A stretch of DNA of 34,573 bases, taken from positions 1 through 34,573 of the forward strand of contig JAAFKB010000042.1 in NCBI GenBank assembly GCA_013299055.1. Direction: 5' to 3'. The notes under the pieces are model-generated. The model searched no databases. It had not been told where the DNA came from and saw nothing but the letters and a program-made list of their open reading frames with translations. Shown here piece after piece: positions 6,921 through 15,729 of the stretch. Each line of letters opens with the position of its first letter. Position 1 is the stretch's first letter. The position numbers and the translations under genes are program-made. Source of the DNA: Sphaerotilus sp. (GTDB lineage Bacteria > Pseudomonadota > Gammaproteobacteria > Burkholderiales > Burkholderiaceae_C).

Positions 6921-8150
6921 CTACTTGACCAGCGTCGCAGTCCAGATGCCGCTGGCAAACCTGGAGACGCTGAAGAAGCCCGAGATGTCCCCGGCCTCAT
7001 CGAAATCGACTGGTCCCGAGGCTCCGTCGTAGTTGATCCGAGTCCCCTGCTTGAGCAGCTTGCGGGCCTTGTCGAACTCCCCCGGGAAGATGCGCTGACC
7101 ACTTGGCCCGGAGATGGCCCGCAGGCCCGCCGAGACCTTGCTGCGGTCGGCCGAACCGGCGGCCTCGATCGCCAGGGCCATCATGAACGCGGCGTCATAC
7201 GCATTGGCAACGTAGGGGCCGTCCGCCTTGAGCTTGTGCGCCTCGGCGAAGGTGCGCCAGCGTCTGTAGCCCTCGCGCTCCTTGTCGGCCGCCGCGCTGA
7301 CGATGGTCACGCGGGCGAGCTGCGCCACCTCCAGCGCCGTGGCCAGCTCCGGCGACATCAGGCCATCGGTGCCGACGACGTGGCGCATGCCGGACCCCTT
7401 GAGCACCTCGCGCAGGTACTGGACGCCGCCCGAGCCGTAGTAAGCGAACAGGGCGAGCGCGCTGCTGCCCGCCGTCACGGCGCCCGCTTCGCCGCTGTAG
7501 TCGGGCTTGCCGGGCTGGTGGACCTGCGTCACCGTCACCTTGCCACCGAGTTGCCGGAACGCCGTGGCGAACACCTTGGCCACGCCCGTGTTGTAGGCAT
7601 CGCTGGCGTGGCTGACCGCGATCTCCTTGATGCCCATCTCGACGGTCACCTTGGCCATGGCCAGACCTTTGGCGTCATCGGACGGTGCGGTGCGGAACAC
7701 GAGATCCTTGTCCTGCAGGGCCGTGATCAGGGACGACGCCGAGGCCACCGAGAGCGTGACCATGCCCGCCGGAATGGACACGGAACTCGCCTGGCGCAGC
7801 GTCTCGCCCGAACAGACCGGGCCGACCAGCGCCACGATCGCCGGATCCTGCGCCCACTGCGTGACCGCCTGGACCGCCTTGTTGGGGTCGCAGGCCGTGT
7901 CGACGAACTCCAGGCGGTACGGTTGGCCGAGTATGCCGCCCTGCTGGTTGACCTGCGCCATCGCCAGCTCGGCTCCCTGGCGCATGTCCTGGGCCAGGGC
8001 CGCCACGCTGCCGCTGAGCGCGAACGGGGCACCGACGCGGATGTCGGCGAGTGCCCGCCCGTGCAGCGAGACACCCAGCACGACCGCGACGACCACAGCC
8101 CCCCAGGCCTTGCCCGTGCGCCGTGATCCTGCCATCAGAGAATGATCCAT
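6921..8150 (-). CDS. LivK-type periplasmic binding protein (copy 2)
   Basis: A 409-residue paralogue of the protein at 1692-2918. A signal sequence (AWGAVVVAVVLGVSL to about GRALA) precedes the mature start DIRVGAPFALSGSVAALAQ. It shares AMAQVNQQGG, VDTACDPNKAV, ALVGPVCSG, SHASDAYNTGVAKVF, YDAAFMMALAIEAAG and DGASGPVDFDEAGDI with copy 1. It starts 18 bases after the TauE-like gene and ends 18 bases before kinase copy 2, so the three are probably co-transcribed. No Liv permease or ATPase accompanies it. I infer that it binds a small ligand in the periplasm and passes the signal to the adjacent kinase. ATG 8135 is an alternative start. Confidence 0.88.
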   Translation of the reverse strand: MDHSLMAGSRRTGKAWGAVVVAVVLGVSLHGRALADIRVGAPFALSGSVAALAQDMRQGAELAMAQVNQQGGILGQPYRLEFVDTACDPNKAVQAVTQWAQDPAIVALVGPVCSGETLRQASSVSIPAGMVTLSVASASSLITALQDKDLVFRTAPSDDAKGLAMAKVTVEMGIKEIAVSHASDAYNTGVAKVFATAFRQLGGKVTVTQVHQPGKPDYSGEAGAVTAGSSALALFAYYGSGGVQYLREVLKGSGMRHVVGTDGLMSPELATALEVAQLARVTIVSAAADKEREGYRRWRTFAEAHKLKADGPYVANAYDAAFMMALAIEAAGSADRSKVSAGLRAISGPSGQRIFPGEFDKARKLLKQGTRINYDGASGPVDFDEAGDISGFFSVSRFASGIWTATLVK

Positions 8151-8168
8151 TCCGGGATTATTTCATGC

Positions 8169-8912
8169 TCACCCAAGCGCATCCCATAGCAGTTTCCCCC
8201 CCGAAAGCACCATCCCCGCCATCACCAATTGATAAAACGCGGTCGGCTGGATCCGTGTGGCCAGCCGCACCCCCGCCCAGACCCCGGCGAGCACCACCGG
8301 CCCCAGCGCCAGCGAGGTGCCCAGGTTGGTCAGGTCGATCAGGCCGAGCTGCCAGTACGGGATCCACTTCGACAGGTTCACCACCGTGAAGAACACCGCC
8401 ATCGTCCCGCTGAAGTGCAGCGGCTCCAGCCTGAGCGGCAGCATGTAGAAGCTGATCGGCGGCGCGCCCGCATGCGCGATGAAACTGGTGTAGCCCGACG
8501 CGGCCCCCAGCAGCCAGCCCAACCCGCGGTGCGGCGCAGGCACATCCGCCTTCGGGGGAAAGAACAGCCGCAGCGCGACGAACAGCAGCGTCACCGCCCC
8601 CACGATGCCCGCCACCGCCTTCACCGGCAGCAGCCCGAACGACACCCAGCCGATCAGGCTGCCCAGCAAGCCAGCCGGCAGCAGCCAGCGCAGCAACCGC
8701 CAGTCCGCGTGCCGCACCAGCGCCGCCAGGCCGGAAAAGTCCGCCAGGCACAACAGCGGCAGCATGATCGCCGCCGCCTGTGGCACCGGAATGGTCAGTG
8801 CCATCAGCGGCACCGCCAGCGCGCCGAAGCCGGCACCGAAGCCACTCTTGGACAGCCCCATCAGGAAGACCGCCGGCACGGCCGCGGCGAAGAACATCGG
8901 GTCAGTGATCAC
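8169..8912 (-). CDS. TauE/SafE (TSUP) family membrane transport protein
   Basis: From the GTG at 8912 (GAGG eight bases upstream) it has 247 residues, the usual TSUP length; ATG 8897 is a shorter option. The protein is almost entirely hydrophobic, with about eight membrane segments. Its first half has the TauE/SafE-like stretch VFLMGLSKSGFGAGFGALAV and its second half the matching GLGWLLGAASGYTSFIAHAG. The family contains exporters or importers of sulfite, sulfonates and other organic anions. It is the first gene of the leftward string ending at the window edge and precedes binding protein copy 2 by 18 bases. It may move the anion that the sensor or MatB handles, but the substrate cannot be read from sequence. 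Confidence 0.88.
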   Translation of the reverse strand: MITDPMFFAAAVPAVFLMGLSKSGFGAGFGALAVPLMALTIPVPQAAAIMLPLLCLADFSGLAALVRHADWRLLRWLLPAGLLGSLIGWVSFGLLPVKAVAGIVGAVTLLFVALRLFFPPKADVPAPHRGLGWLLGAASGYTSFIAHAGAPPISFYMLPLRLEPLHFSGTMAVFFTVVNLSKWIPYWQLGLIDLTNLGTSLALGPVVLAGVWAGVRLATRIQPTAFYQLVMAGMVLSGGKLLWDALG

Positions 8913-8964
8913 AGGGGCAGCCTCGGCGCGTCGCGGAACATCGGGAACGGGCGACAATTGTGGA

Positions 8965-9396
8965 ATGTTTGCCCCCAGCCAGAACGACGTCCGGACCTTC
9001 TTTTGCGAAGCGTGGCGCAAGCACCGCGCCGGTGAGCCGCTGTCCGCGATGGACACGCTGGCCGCGCAGTGGATCGAGCGCCACCCCGAATACCACGCCG
9101 ACCTCGCCGACCTGGACGCCGCGCTGGCCGCGGTCTACACGGTCGACGAGGGCCGCACCAACCCCTTCCTGCACCTGTCGATGCACCTGAGCATCAGCGA
9201 GCAGGTCTCGATCGACCAGCCCCGCGGCATCCGCCAGGTGGTGGAGCTGCTGGCGGCCAGGCGCGGCGACCTGCACGCCGCGCAGCACGAGGTGATGGAC
9301 TGCCTGGGCGAGATGCTCTGGGCGTCGCAGCGCAGCGGCCAGCCCCCCGACCCACACGCCTACCTCGACCGCGTCCGCCGTCGCGCCACCGCATGA
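8965..9396 (+). CDS. DUF1841 family protein
   Basis: A 143-residue cytoplasmic protein beginning MFAPSQNDVRTFFCEAW. HPEYHADLADLDAAL, TNPFLHLSMHLSISEQVSID, RGIRQVV and a C-terminal HEVMDCLGEMLWASQRSG stretch fit DUF1841, a family of unknown function common in beta- and gammaproteobacteria. It is transcribed away from the TauE-like gene with a 52-base gap. A -10-like GACAAT at 8953-8958 sits only 6 bases before the ATG and no ribosome-binding site is seen, so the transcript may be leaderless. Its stop overlaps the MFS start by 4 bases (ATGA). Confidence 0.85.
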   Translation: MFAPSQNDVRTFFCEAWRKHRAGEPLSAMDTLAAQWIERHPEYHADLADLDAALAAVYTVDEGRTNPFLHLSMHLSISEQVSIDQPRGIRQVVELLAARRGDLHAAQHEVMDCLGEMLWASQRSGQPPDPHAYLDRVRRRATA

Positions 9397-10598
9397 CGGC
9401 GCCGACCCGGCAGCCCACTGCCCTGGTCGCGGCCGTCGCGCTCGCGCTGCTGCTCGGCCTGCAGCCGGTGACGACCGACCTCTACCTGCCCGCGCTGCCC
9501 GCCATCCAGGCCGAGCTGCACGCCTCGATGCACGCCACGCAGTTGACGATGGCCGCGCTGCTGCTGTCCTTCGGCCTCGGGCAGCTCGTGGCCGGGCCGG
9601 TGGCGGACCGGTTCGGGCGGCGGCCGGTGCTGCTGTCCACGCTGTCGGTCTACCTGCTGGCCAGCTTCGCGGCGGTGCTGGCGAACACCATCGAGGCGCT
9701 GATCCTGGTGCGCATCGTCCAGGGCGCGGTGATGGCCGGCGTGGTGGTCGTCGCACGGGCCATGGTGCGTGACCTCTACGCACCGCATGAAGGCGCGCGG
9801 ATCATGTCGCTCGGCCTGTCCGGGCTGGGCGTCATCGCCATCACCAGCCCTCTGCTGGGCGGCTGGCTGGCCGGGCACCTGGGCTGGCACACGACCTTCG
9901 TCGCCGCGGCGCTGATTGCACTCGGCACGCTGGGCTTCGTCGCCACGCAGCTGCCTGAGACCCTCCGCCAGAAAAACCCGCAGGCACTGCACCCCGGCCC
10001 GCTGCTGGCCTCGTGGCGCACCGTGCTGCGCCATCCGACCTTTCTCGCCTGGGCCGGGCTGTCGGCGGCGACCTACGGCGGGCTGTTCGTGTTCCTCGCC
10101 GGATCGTCGTTTGTCTACATGCAGGTGCTCGGGCTGGACGCTGCCCAGTACGGACTGGCACTCAGCACCAGCTCGGTCTCCTACCTTGCCGGCACCTTCG
10201 TCTGCCGGCGCTGGCTGGTGCGGCATGGCATGGCCGGTGCCGTGCGGCGTGCGGCGTGGTTCACGCTGGTCGGTGGGCTGTCGATGGCCGCGCTGGCTGC
10301 GGCGGGCGTGCAGTCGGTGTGGGCGATCCTGGTGCCACAACTCTTCTTCGCCTTCGGACATGGCACCCACCAGGCTTGTGGGCAGACCGGCGCAGTCGGT
10401 CCGTTCCCGCAGCAGGCTGGCGTGGCCTCGGCGCTGTCGGGTTTCGTGCTGGCGGTGGTGGCGTTCTGCGTCGGGCAGTGGCTTGGCGTCGCGCTGGACG
10501 GCACCACCCGGCCGCTCGCCTACGGCGTCGCCACCGGTGCGGTGGTCACGGCGCTGATCGCCTGGACCACGGTGCAGCGCCACGGAGGTGGACATTGA
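9393..10598 (+). CDS. Bcr/CflA-type MFS multidrug exporter
   Basis: A 401-residue, about 12-span major facilitator protein. The N-terminus has [16 protein letters not shown], typical of the Bcr/CflA (DHA1) drug/proton antiporters. Loop 2-3 carries [14 protein letters not shown], and the fifth segment area has [15 protein letters not shown]. It would export small toxic compounds across the inner membrane using the proton gradient. The ATG overlaps the DUF1841 stop by 4 bases, and its own stop overlaps the miaA TTG start by 4 bases, so translation is coupled along the chain. The substrate is unknown. Confidence 0.9.
   Translation: MTAPTRQPTALVAAVALALLLGLQPVTTDLYLPALPAIQAELHASMHATQLTMAALLLSFGLGQLVAGPVADRFGRRPVLLSTLSVYLLASFAAVLANTIEALILVRIVQGAVMAGVVVVARAMVRDLYAPHEGARIMSLGLSGLGVIAITSPLLGGWLAGHLGWHTTFVAAALIALGTLGFVATQLPETLRQKNPQALHPGPLLASWRTVLRHPTFLAWAGLSAATYGGLFVFLAGSSFVYMQVLGLDAAQYGLALSTSSVSYLAGTFVCRRWLVRHGMAGAVRRAAWFTLVGGLSMAALAAAGVQSVWAILVPQLFFAFGHGTHQACGQTGAVGPFPQQAGVASALSGFVLAVVAFCVGQWLGVALDGTTRPLAYGVATGAVVTALIAWTTVQRHGGGH
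10584..10588 (+). promoter_or_regulatory. Ribosome-binding site fixing the miaA TTG start
   Basis: GGAGG lies 6 bases before TTG 10595-10597, inside the end of the MFS gene. No ATG or GTG is available at a sensible distance, so this site decides the unusual TTG start. Confidence 0.8.
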
Positions 10599-11572
10599 AC
10601 GCCGCCGCCCCGACCACCTTTGCCCTGGCCGGTCCGACCGCCAGCGGCAAGACCGCCGCCGCCCTGGCCATCGCCCGCGCCTGCCGGGAGCGGGGCCTGC
10701 CGCAGGTCGAGATCATCAGCGTCGATTCCGCGCTGGTCTACCGCGGCATGGACATCGGCACCGCCAAGCCCTCGGCCGCGGAGCTGGCCGAGGTGCCGCA
10801 CCACCTGGTCGACGTGATCGAGCCCACCGCCGCCTACTCGGCTGCAGCCTTCGTCACCGACACGCGCCGGCTGATCGGCGAGGTCCATGCCCGAGGTGCC
10901 CGCGCACTGCTGGTCGGCGGCACGATGCTGTATTTCAAGGCGCTGTTCGATGGCATGGACGCCCTGCCCGCCGCCGATCCCGCCGTGCGCCTCGCACTCG
11001 ACGACGAGGCCCGTGCCATCGGCTGGCCGGCGATGCACACACGGCTGGCGGCGGTCGATCCCGCCACCGCCGCGCGGCTCTCGCCCCATGACGCACAGCG
11101 CATCCAGCGGGCGCTGGAGGTGTGGCAGGTGAGCGGACAGCCGCTGTCGGGCTTTCACACCGGCCGCTTCGACCGCGCCACGACCGACCGGCCCGAATTC
11201 CCCCTGCTGTCGCTGGAGCCGACCGACCGCGCCTGGCTGCATGCCCGCATCGCGCAACGTTTCGAGGCCATGCTGGCGGACGGCCGGCTGGTCGAGGAAG
11301 TGCAGCGGCTGCGGGCGCGGGGCGATCTGCATCCCGGTCTGCCGTCGATGCGCTGTGTCGGCTACCGGCAGACCTGGGAGATGCTCGACGGCCTGTGGCC
11401 AGCCGCACAGCTCGCCGAGAAGGGCACCGCCGCCACGCGCCAGCTCGCCAAGCGCCAGATCACCTGGCTGCGCGGCATGGCGCAGCGCGAGGTGATCGCC
11501 TGCGATGCGGGCGATCCGGTGTCGGCGGTGCTGGCGCGGGTGCTGCCGGTGCTGGAGCGGGAAGCGCCATGA
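10595..11572 (+). CDS. miaA: tRNA dimethylallyltransferase
   Basis: A 325-residue enzyme that transfers a dimethylallyl group to N6 of A37 in tRNAs reading codons that start with U. The phosphate loop GPTASGKT is at 13-20. D44 lies in [18 protein letters not shown], and [46 protein letters not shown] and [14 protein letters not shown] are all typical MiaA blocks. The start is TTG at 10595, overlapping the MFS stop (TTGA), supported by the GGAGG at 10584-10588. Its stop overlaps the following ABC ATPase start (ATGA). Identity is firm. Confidence 0.97.
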   Translation: MNAAAPTTFALAGPTASGKTAAALAIARACRERGLPQVEIISVDSALVYRGMDIGTAKPSAAELAEVPHHLVDVIEPTAAYSAAAFVTDTRRLIGEVHARGARALLVGGTMLYFKALFDGMDALPAADPAVRLALDDEARAIGWPAMHTRLAAVDPATAARLSPHDAQRIQRALEVWQVSGQPLSGFHTGRFDRATTDRPEFPLLSLEPTDRAWLHARIAQRFEAMLADGRLVEEVQRLRARGDLHPGLPSMRCVGYRQTWEMLDGLWPAAQLAEKGTAATRQLAKRQITWLRGMAQREVIACDAGDPVSAVLARVLPVLEREAP

Positions 11573-12261
11573 CCACGATCGCCCCGACCACCCAAGCCCC
11601 GCTGCTGCGCATCACCGGGCTCGGCAAACGCTACGGCGACACCAGCGTCTTCCACAACGTCCACCTGGCGATGCAGCGCGGCGAGGTGGTGGCATTGGTG
11701 GGGGAATCCGGTGTCGGCAAGTCGACGCTGCTGAACTGCATCGCCGGGCTGGACCGGGCGGACACCGGCACGGTCGAGATCACCGGCCGCGACGTGGGCC
11801 GGCTCGGCGAACGCGACGCGGCGCTGCTGCGGCGGGCTTCGCTGGGCTTCGTGTTCCAGGCCTTCCATGTGCTGCCGCACCTGAGTGTCGCGGACAACGT
11901 CGGGCTGCCGCTGATGCTGCAGGGCTGGCGCGACCGGGGCGAGATCGCCGCGCGGGTGCAGGGCGTGCTGGCCGAGGTGGGCTTGCAGTCGCTGGGCGCG
12001 CGCCGGCCCCGTGAACTCTCGGGTGGTCAGCTGCAGCGGGTGGCCATCGCGCGGGCGCTGGTGCACCGGCCCGCCCTGCTGCTGGCGGACGAGCCGACCG
12101 GCAACCTCGACCCCGACACCGCCCAGCGCGTGCTCGACCTGCTGTGCACCCAGGCGCGGCAGCACGGTGCGGGCTGCCTCATCGTCACGCATTCCCACGC
12201 CGCCGCCGCCCAGGCCGACCGCACGCTGCGCCTGCGCGCCCACGGCGTGGAGGCCGGATGA
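11569..12261 (+). CDS. LolD/MacB-like ABC transporter ATP-binding protein
   Basis: A 230-residue ATPase with Walker [10 protein letters not shown] (45-53), Q-loop [14 protein letters not shown], signature LSGGQ (150-154), Walker B LLLADEP (170-176) and a switch histidine in VTHSH. It belongs to the LolD/FtsE/MacB-type group (COG1136), which works with FtsX-like permeases. The likely partner is the 841-residue permease at 13204-15729, although a minus-strand diguanylate cyclase gene now lies between them. The set ATPase, permease and lipocalin-like exported protein recalls the AttEFGH arrangement. The ATG overlaps the miaA stop by 4 bases. Confidence 0.92.
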   Translation: MTTIAPTTQAPLLRITGLGKRYGDTSVFHNVHLAMQRGEVVALVGESGVGKSTLLNCIAGLDRADTGTVEITGRDVGRLGERDAALLRRASLGFVFQAFHVLPHLSVADNVGLPLMLQGWRDRGEIAARVQGVLAEVGLQSLGARRPRELSGGQLQRVAIARALVHRPALLLADEPTGNLDPDTAQRVLDLLCTQARQHGAGCLIVTHSHAAAAQADRTLRLRAHGVEAG

Positions 12262-12287
12262 GGCCACCGCCGCCCCTGCTGCCGGGA

Positions 12288-13109
12288 TCAGACCTCGATC
12301 GGCGCCGGCATGGTGTGGACGCGGTCGCGGCCGGCGCGCTTGGCGTCGTAGAGCGCCTGGTCGGCCGCCTGGATGAGCAGGTCCAGCGTCGGCGTGCTGC
12401 GGCTCAGGGCAACGGCGCCCAGGCTGATCGTCACGGCACCGGGCCGCTGCGAATCGGGCAGGCGCAGGTCCGCCGACACCGCCATGCGCATCCGGTCGGC
12501 CAGCCGCACGGCCTCGCGCTGCCCCGTCTCGGGCAGCAGCACGATGAACTCCTCGCCCCCGAAGCGGGCCAGCAGGTCCGTCTTGCGCAGCGTGGTCTGG
12601 CACGAGCGGGCAATCTCGACCAGCACCTGGTCGCCGAGCTGGTGGCCGTGGCGGTCGTTGACGCGCTTGAAGTGGTCCACGTCGATCAGCACCACCGCCA
12701 TCGGGCGGGCGTGGCGGATGGCACGCTCGAACTCCAGCGCGGCGGCCTGCATGAAACAGCGCCGGTTGCGGATGCCCGTGAGCGAGTCGGTCATCGCCAG
12801 GGCTTCGAGGCGGCGCATGGCATGCTCCAGCGCAACGATGAGCTGCAGCGTGTAGCCCGCGCCCAGCGAGGCGATCGGCACCGGCACCAGCGCGGCCATG
12901 ATCAGCGACCGGCTGGCGAGCGGCCAGCCCGCCAGCCAATGCCAGCCCACCGTCAGCAGCACCGACGCCAGCACGCTCAGGCCCACCAGCACCACCGTGG
13001 CCCGCTGCACACCCGTGCGCTGCACCCAGCGCGCCACGGCCGCCAGAAAGGGGCTGATCTCGGGGAAATGGGGGGAGATGTCGGGCAGTGGAACCATACC
13101 GGAATCCAT
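12288..13109 (-). CDS. Membrane-bound GGDEF diguanylate cyclase
   Basis: From ATG 13109 it has 273 residues; ATG 13097 and 13181 are alternatives and no strong ribosome-binding site separates them. Two hydrophobic segments (about 37-56 and 67-91) precede a full GGDEF domain: DSLTGIRNRRCF, VVLIDVDHFKRVNDRHGH, the active-site GGEEF (184-188) and an inhibitory I-site R-K-T-D (175-178) exactly five residues upstream. It should make cyclic di-GMP from two GTP with product inhibition. There is no recognisable sensory domain. It lies antisense between the ABC ATPase (ends 12261) and its likely permease (starts 13204). A CACAAT 10 bases before ATG 13097 could be a -10 element, which would favour the shorter start. 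Confidence 0.92.
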   Translation of the reverse strand: MDSGMVPLPDISPHFPEISPFLAAVARWVQRTGVQRATVVLVGLSVLASVLLTVGWHWLAGWPLASRSLIMAALVPVPIASLGAGYTLQLIVALEHAMRRLEALAMTDSLTGIRNRRCFMQAAALEFERAIRHARPMAVVLIDVDHFKRVNDRHGHQLGDQVLVEIARSCQTTLRKTDLLARFGGEEFIVLLPETGQREAVRLADRMRMAVSADLRLPDSQRPGAVTISLGAVALSRSTPTLDLLIQAADQALYDAKRAGRDRVHTMPAPIEV

Positions 13110-13203
13110 TGTGCCCGCCGGCAGACACGCCCCGGTACCACTCTGCACGCCACCCAGCGGCCCGTGCAAACGGTCACGCACAGAACGTCACCACCGGCCC
13201 GCC

Positions 13204-15729
13204 ATGCACCCGCGTGACACCCTGCACCTGCTGACCCGCGAGGTCCGCCACCACCCCGGCCGGGTGGCGGTGGCGCTGCTGGCGATCGCCCTGGGCGTGG
13301 CGCTGGCGTTCGCGGTGCATCTGATCAATGCGTCGGCGCTGGCGGAGTTCGGGCAGGCGGTGCGCACCGTCAACGGCCAGCCGGACCTGGAGCTGCGGCC
13401 GGTGGGCGCGGCCGGGCTGGACGAGGCGCTCTATGCGCGGGTGGCAGCGCAGGCCGGGGTCGCACTGGCCAACCCGGTGCTCGAACTCGACACCTACGCG
13501 CTCGACACCCAAGGCCGCAAGCACGCGCTCAAGCTGGTCGGGCAGGACGCGCTGGTGGCCGCCGCCATCGCCCCGGCGCTGCTGCCGCAGGCCGATGCGG
13601 CGCTGCGGGGCGCGCCCAGGCTGGCCTTGCTCGACCCGGACCGGGTATTCCTCAACCCGGCGGCGCAGCGGCGGTTCGGCGTGGCAGCGGGCCAGACGCT
13701 GCGGGTGCAGTCGGGCAACCGGCTGGTGGCGCTGACGGTAGGGGGCAGCGTCGCGGCGGACACGGGGCCGCTGGCGGTGATCGACCTCGCGGGAGCGCAG
13801 GCGCACTTCGGGCGGCTCGGGCAGCTCAGCCGCCTCGACGTGCGCCTGCAGCCGGGCGCAGACCGGGCGGCGGTGCTGCGGGTCTTGGCGCTGCCGGCGT
13901 CGGTGCGCGCAGCGGCGCCGGACGAAGCGGCGCTGCGGGTATCGAATCTCTCGCGGGCCTACCGCGTGAACCTCACCGTGCTGGCCCTGGTGGCGCTGTT
14001 CACGGGGGCGTTCCTGGTGTTCTCGGTGCAATCGCTGGCCGTCGCCAAGCGGGTGCCGCAACTGGCGCTGCTGGGCGTGCTGGGGATGCACGCCCGCGAG
14101 CGGCTGGTGCTGGTGCTGGTCGAGTCGGCGCTGCTGGGTGTCGTCGGTGCGGGGCTGGGGCTGGCCTTGGGAACGGGGCTGGCGGTGCTCGCGCTGCGGG
14201 TGCTGGGCGGAGATCTGGGCAGCGGCTTGCTGGGGGGATCGGCGCCGGCCCTGCAGTGGTCGAGCGGCGCGGCGCTGGTCTACGGCGGGCTGGGATTCGC
14301 GGCGGCGCTGGCGGGCGGCTGGCAGCCGGCGCGCATGGCCGCCGCGCTGTCGCCCGCGCAGAGCCTGAAAGGCCTCGGCGGCGAGGACCAGACGCCGCGC
14401 CAGCCGTGGCGCGGGCCGGTGCTGATGCTGGCGGGGGTCGCGCTGGCGGGCGTGCCGCCGCTGGGCGAGCTGCCGCTGGCCGCTTACGGGTCGGTGGCCT
14501 TGCTGCTGCTGGGCGGGATCATGGCGGTGCCGCTGCTGGTCGGTGCGCTGCTGGGCCGGATCACGCCGCCGCGCCACCCGATCGCGCTGCTGGCCGTCGA
14601 GCGCGCGCGTGACCAGCGGGCCAGCGCGACCATCACGGTGGCCGGCGTCGTGGCGAGTCTGGCACTGTCGGTGGCGCTGACGGTGATGGTGGCGAGCTTC
14701 CGCGACTCGGTGACGCAGTGGCTGGACGAGGTGCTGCCCGCCGATCTCTATGCGCGCACGGCCACGTCCACCGCGCAGGCCGACAGTGCCTACCTCGATC
14801 CGGCGTTCGTGCAGGCGGCCGCGGCACTGCCCGGCGTGGCGCGGGTCCAGGCGCAGCGGGTGGTGGCGGTCTCGCTCGATCCGGCGCGGGCGGCGGTCGC
14901 GCTGATCGCCCGCGAGATCGGCGACCCGGCGCAGACGCTGCCGCTGGTCGGTGCGCTGCAGCCGCCCGCGGTCGACGGGCGGATCGACGTGTACGCCAGC
15001 GAAGCCGTGCTCGCGCTCTACGGCGTGCAGGCCGGACAGACGCTGCGCCTGCCGCTGCCGGACGGACGCACCGCCGATGTGCGCATCCGGGGCGTCTGGC
15101 GCGACTACGCCCGCCAGCAAGGCTCGCTCGTCCTCGACCGCCGCGACTGGCAGCGGCTGACCAGCGACGACAAGGTCAACGACCTCGCGCTGTGGCTGGC
15201 CCCCGGCGCGGCGGTGGCGTCGGTGCAGTCCGGGCTGCGGGCGCTCGCTGCCGATCCAGGCCTGCTGGAGATTGCGACGCCGGCCGAGATCCGCGCCGTC
15301 TCGCTGGCCATCTTCGACCGCAGCTTCGCCGTCACCTACTGGCTGCAGGCGGTGGCCATCGGCATCGGGCTGTTCGGCATCGCAGCGAGCTTTTCGGCGC
15401 AGGTGCTGGCGCGGCGGCGCGAGTTCGGCGCGCTGCAGCACCTCGGCACGACGCGCAGGCAGGTGCTCACCCTCGTCTGCGCGGAAGGTGCCTTGTGGAC
15501 CGCCGTCGGCGCGCTGCTCGGGCTGGCGCTGGGCTTGGCGGTGAGCGTGGTGCTGGTGAAGGTGGTGAATCCGCAGAGTTTTCATTGGACGATGGAGCTG
15601 GCGCTGCCGTGGTGGCGGCTGGGGGCCTTGGTGCTGGCGGTGTTGGTCGCAGGGGCGGTGACGGCGTGGGTGTCCGGGCGGGCGGCGGCGTCGCATGACA
15701 TGGCGCTGGCGGTCAAGGAGGACTGGTGA
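13204..15729 (+). CDS. FtsX/MacB-type ABC transporter permease, two-module
   Basis: An 841-residue membrane protein built of two FtsX-like modules. A first membrane helix (RVAVALLAIALGVALAFAVH) is followed by a large periplasmic part. Three helices follow around residues 260-390, then a fourth pair (VLMLAGVALAGVPPLGELPL). A second copy of the plan starts at about ATITVAGVVASLALSVALT, with a second periplasmic domain and three C-terminal helices. Such permeases move lipids or lipoproteins out of the inner membrane, or drive periplasmic work, rather than import nutrients. The LolD-like ATPase at 11569-12261 is the probable motor. The stop overlaps the ATG of the lipocalin-like gene by one base (TGATG). 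Confidence 0.88.
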   Translation: MHPRDTLHLLTREVRHHPGRVAVALLAIALGVALAFAVHLINASALAEFGQAVRTVNGQPDLELRPVGAAGLDEALYARVAAQAGVALANPVLELDTYALDTQGRKHALKLVGQDALVAAAIAPALLPQADAALRGAPRLALLDPDRVFLNPAAQRRFGVAAGQTLRVQSGNRLVALTVGGSVAADTGPLAVIDLAGAQAHFGRLGQLSRLDVRLQPGADRAAVLRVLALPASVRAAAPDEAALRVSNLSRAYRVNLTVLALVALFTGAFLVFSVQSLAVAKRVPQLALLGVLGMHARERLVLVLVESALLGVVGAGLGLALGTGLAVLALRVLGGDLGSGLLGGSAPALQWSSGAALVYGGLGFAAALAGGWQPARMAAALSPAQSLKGLGGEDQTPRQPWRGPVLMLAGVALAGVPPLGELPLAAYGSVALLLLGGIMAVPLLVGALLGRITPPRHPIALLAVERARDQRASATITVAGVVASLALSVALTVMVASFRDSVTQWLDEVLPADLYARTATSTAQADSAYLDPAFVQAAAALPGVARVQAQRVVAVSLDPARAAVALIAREIGDPAQTLPLVGALQPPAVDGRIDVYASEAVLALYGVQAGQTLRLPLPDGRTADVRIRGVWRDYARQQGSLVLDRRDWQRLTSDDKVNDLALWLAPGAAVASVQSGLRALAADPGLLEIATPAEIRAVSLAIFDRSFAVTYWLQAVAIGIGLFGIAASFSAQVLARRREFGALQHLGTTRRQVLTLVCAEGALWTAVGALLGLALGLAVSVVLVKVVNPQSFHWTMELALPWWRLGALVLAVLVAGAVTAWVSGRAAASHDMALAVKEDW

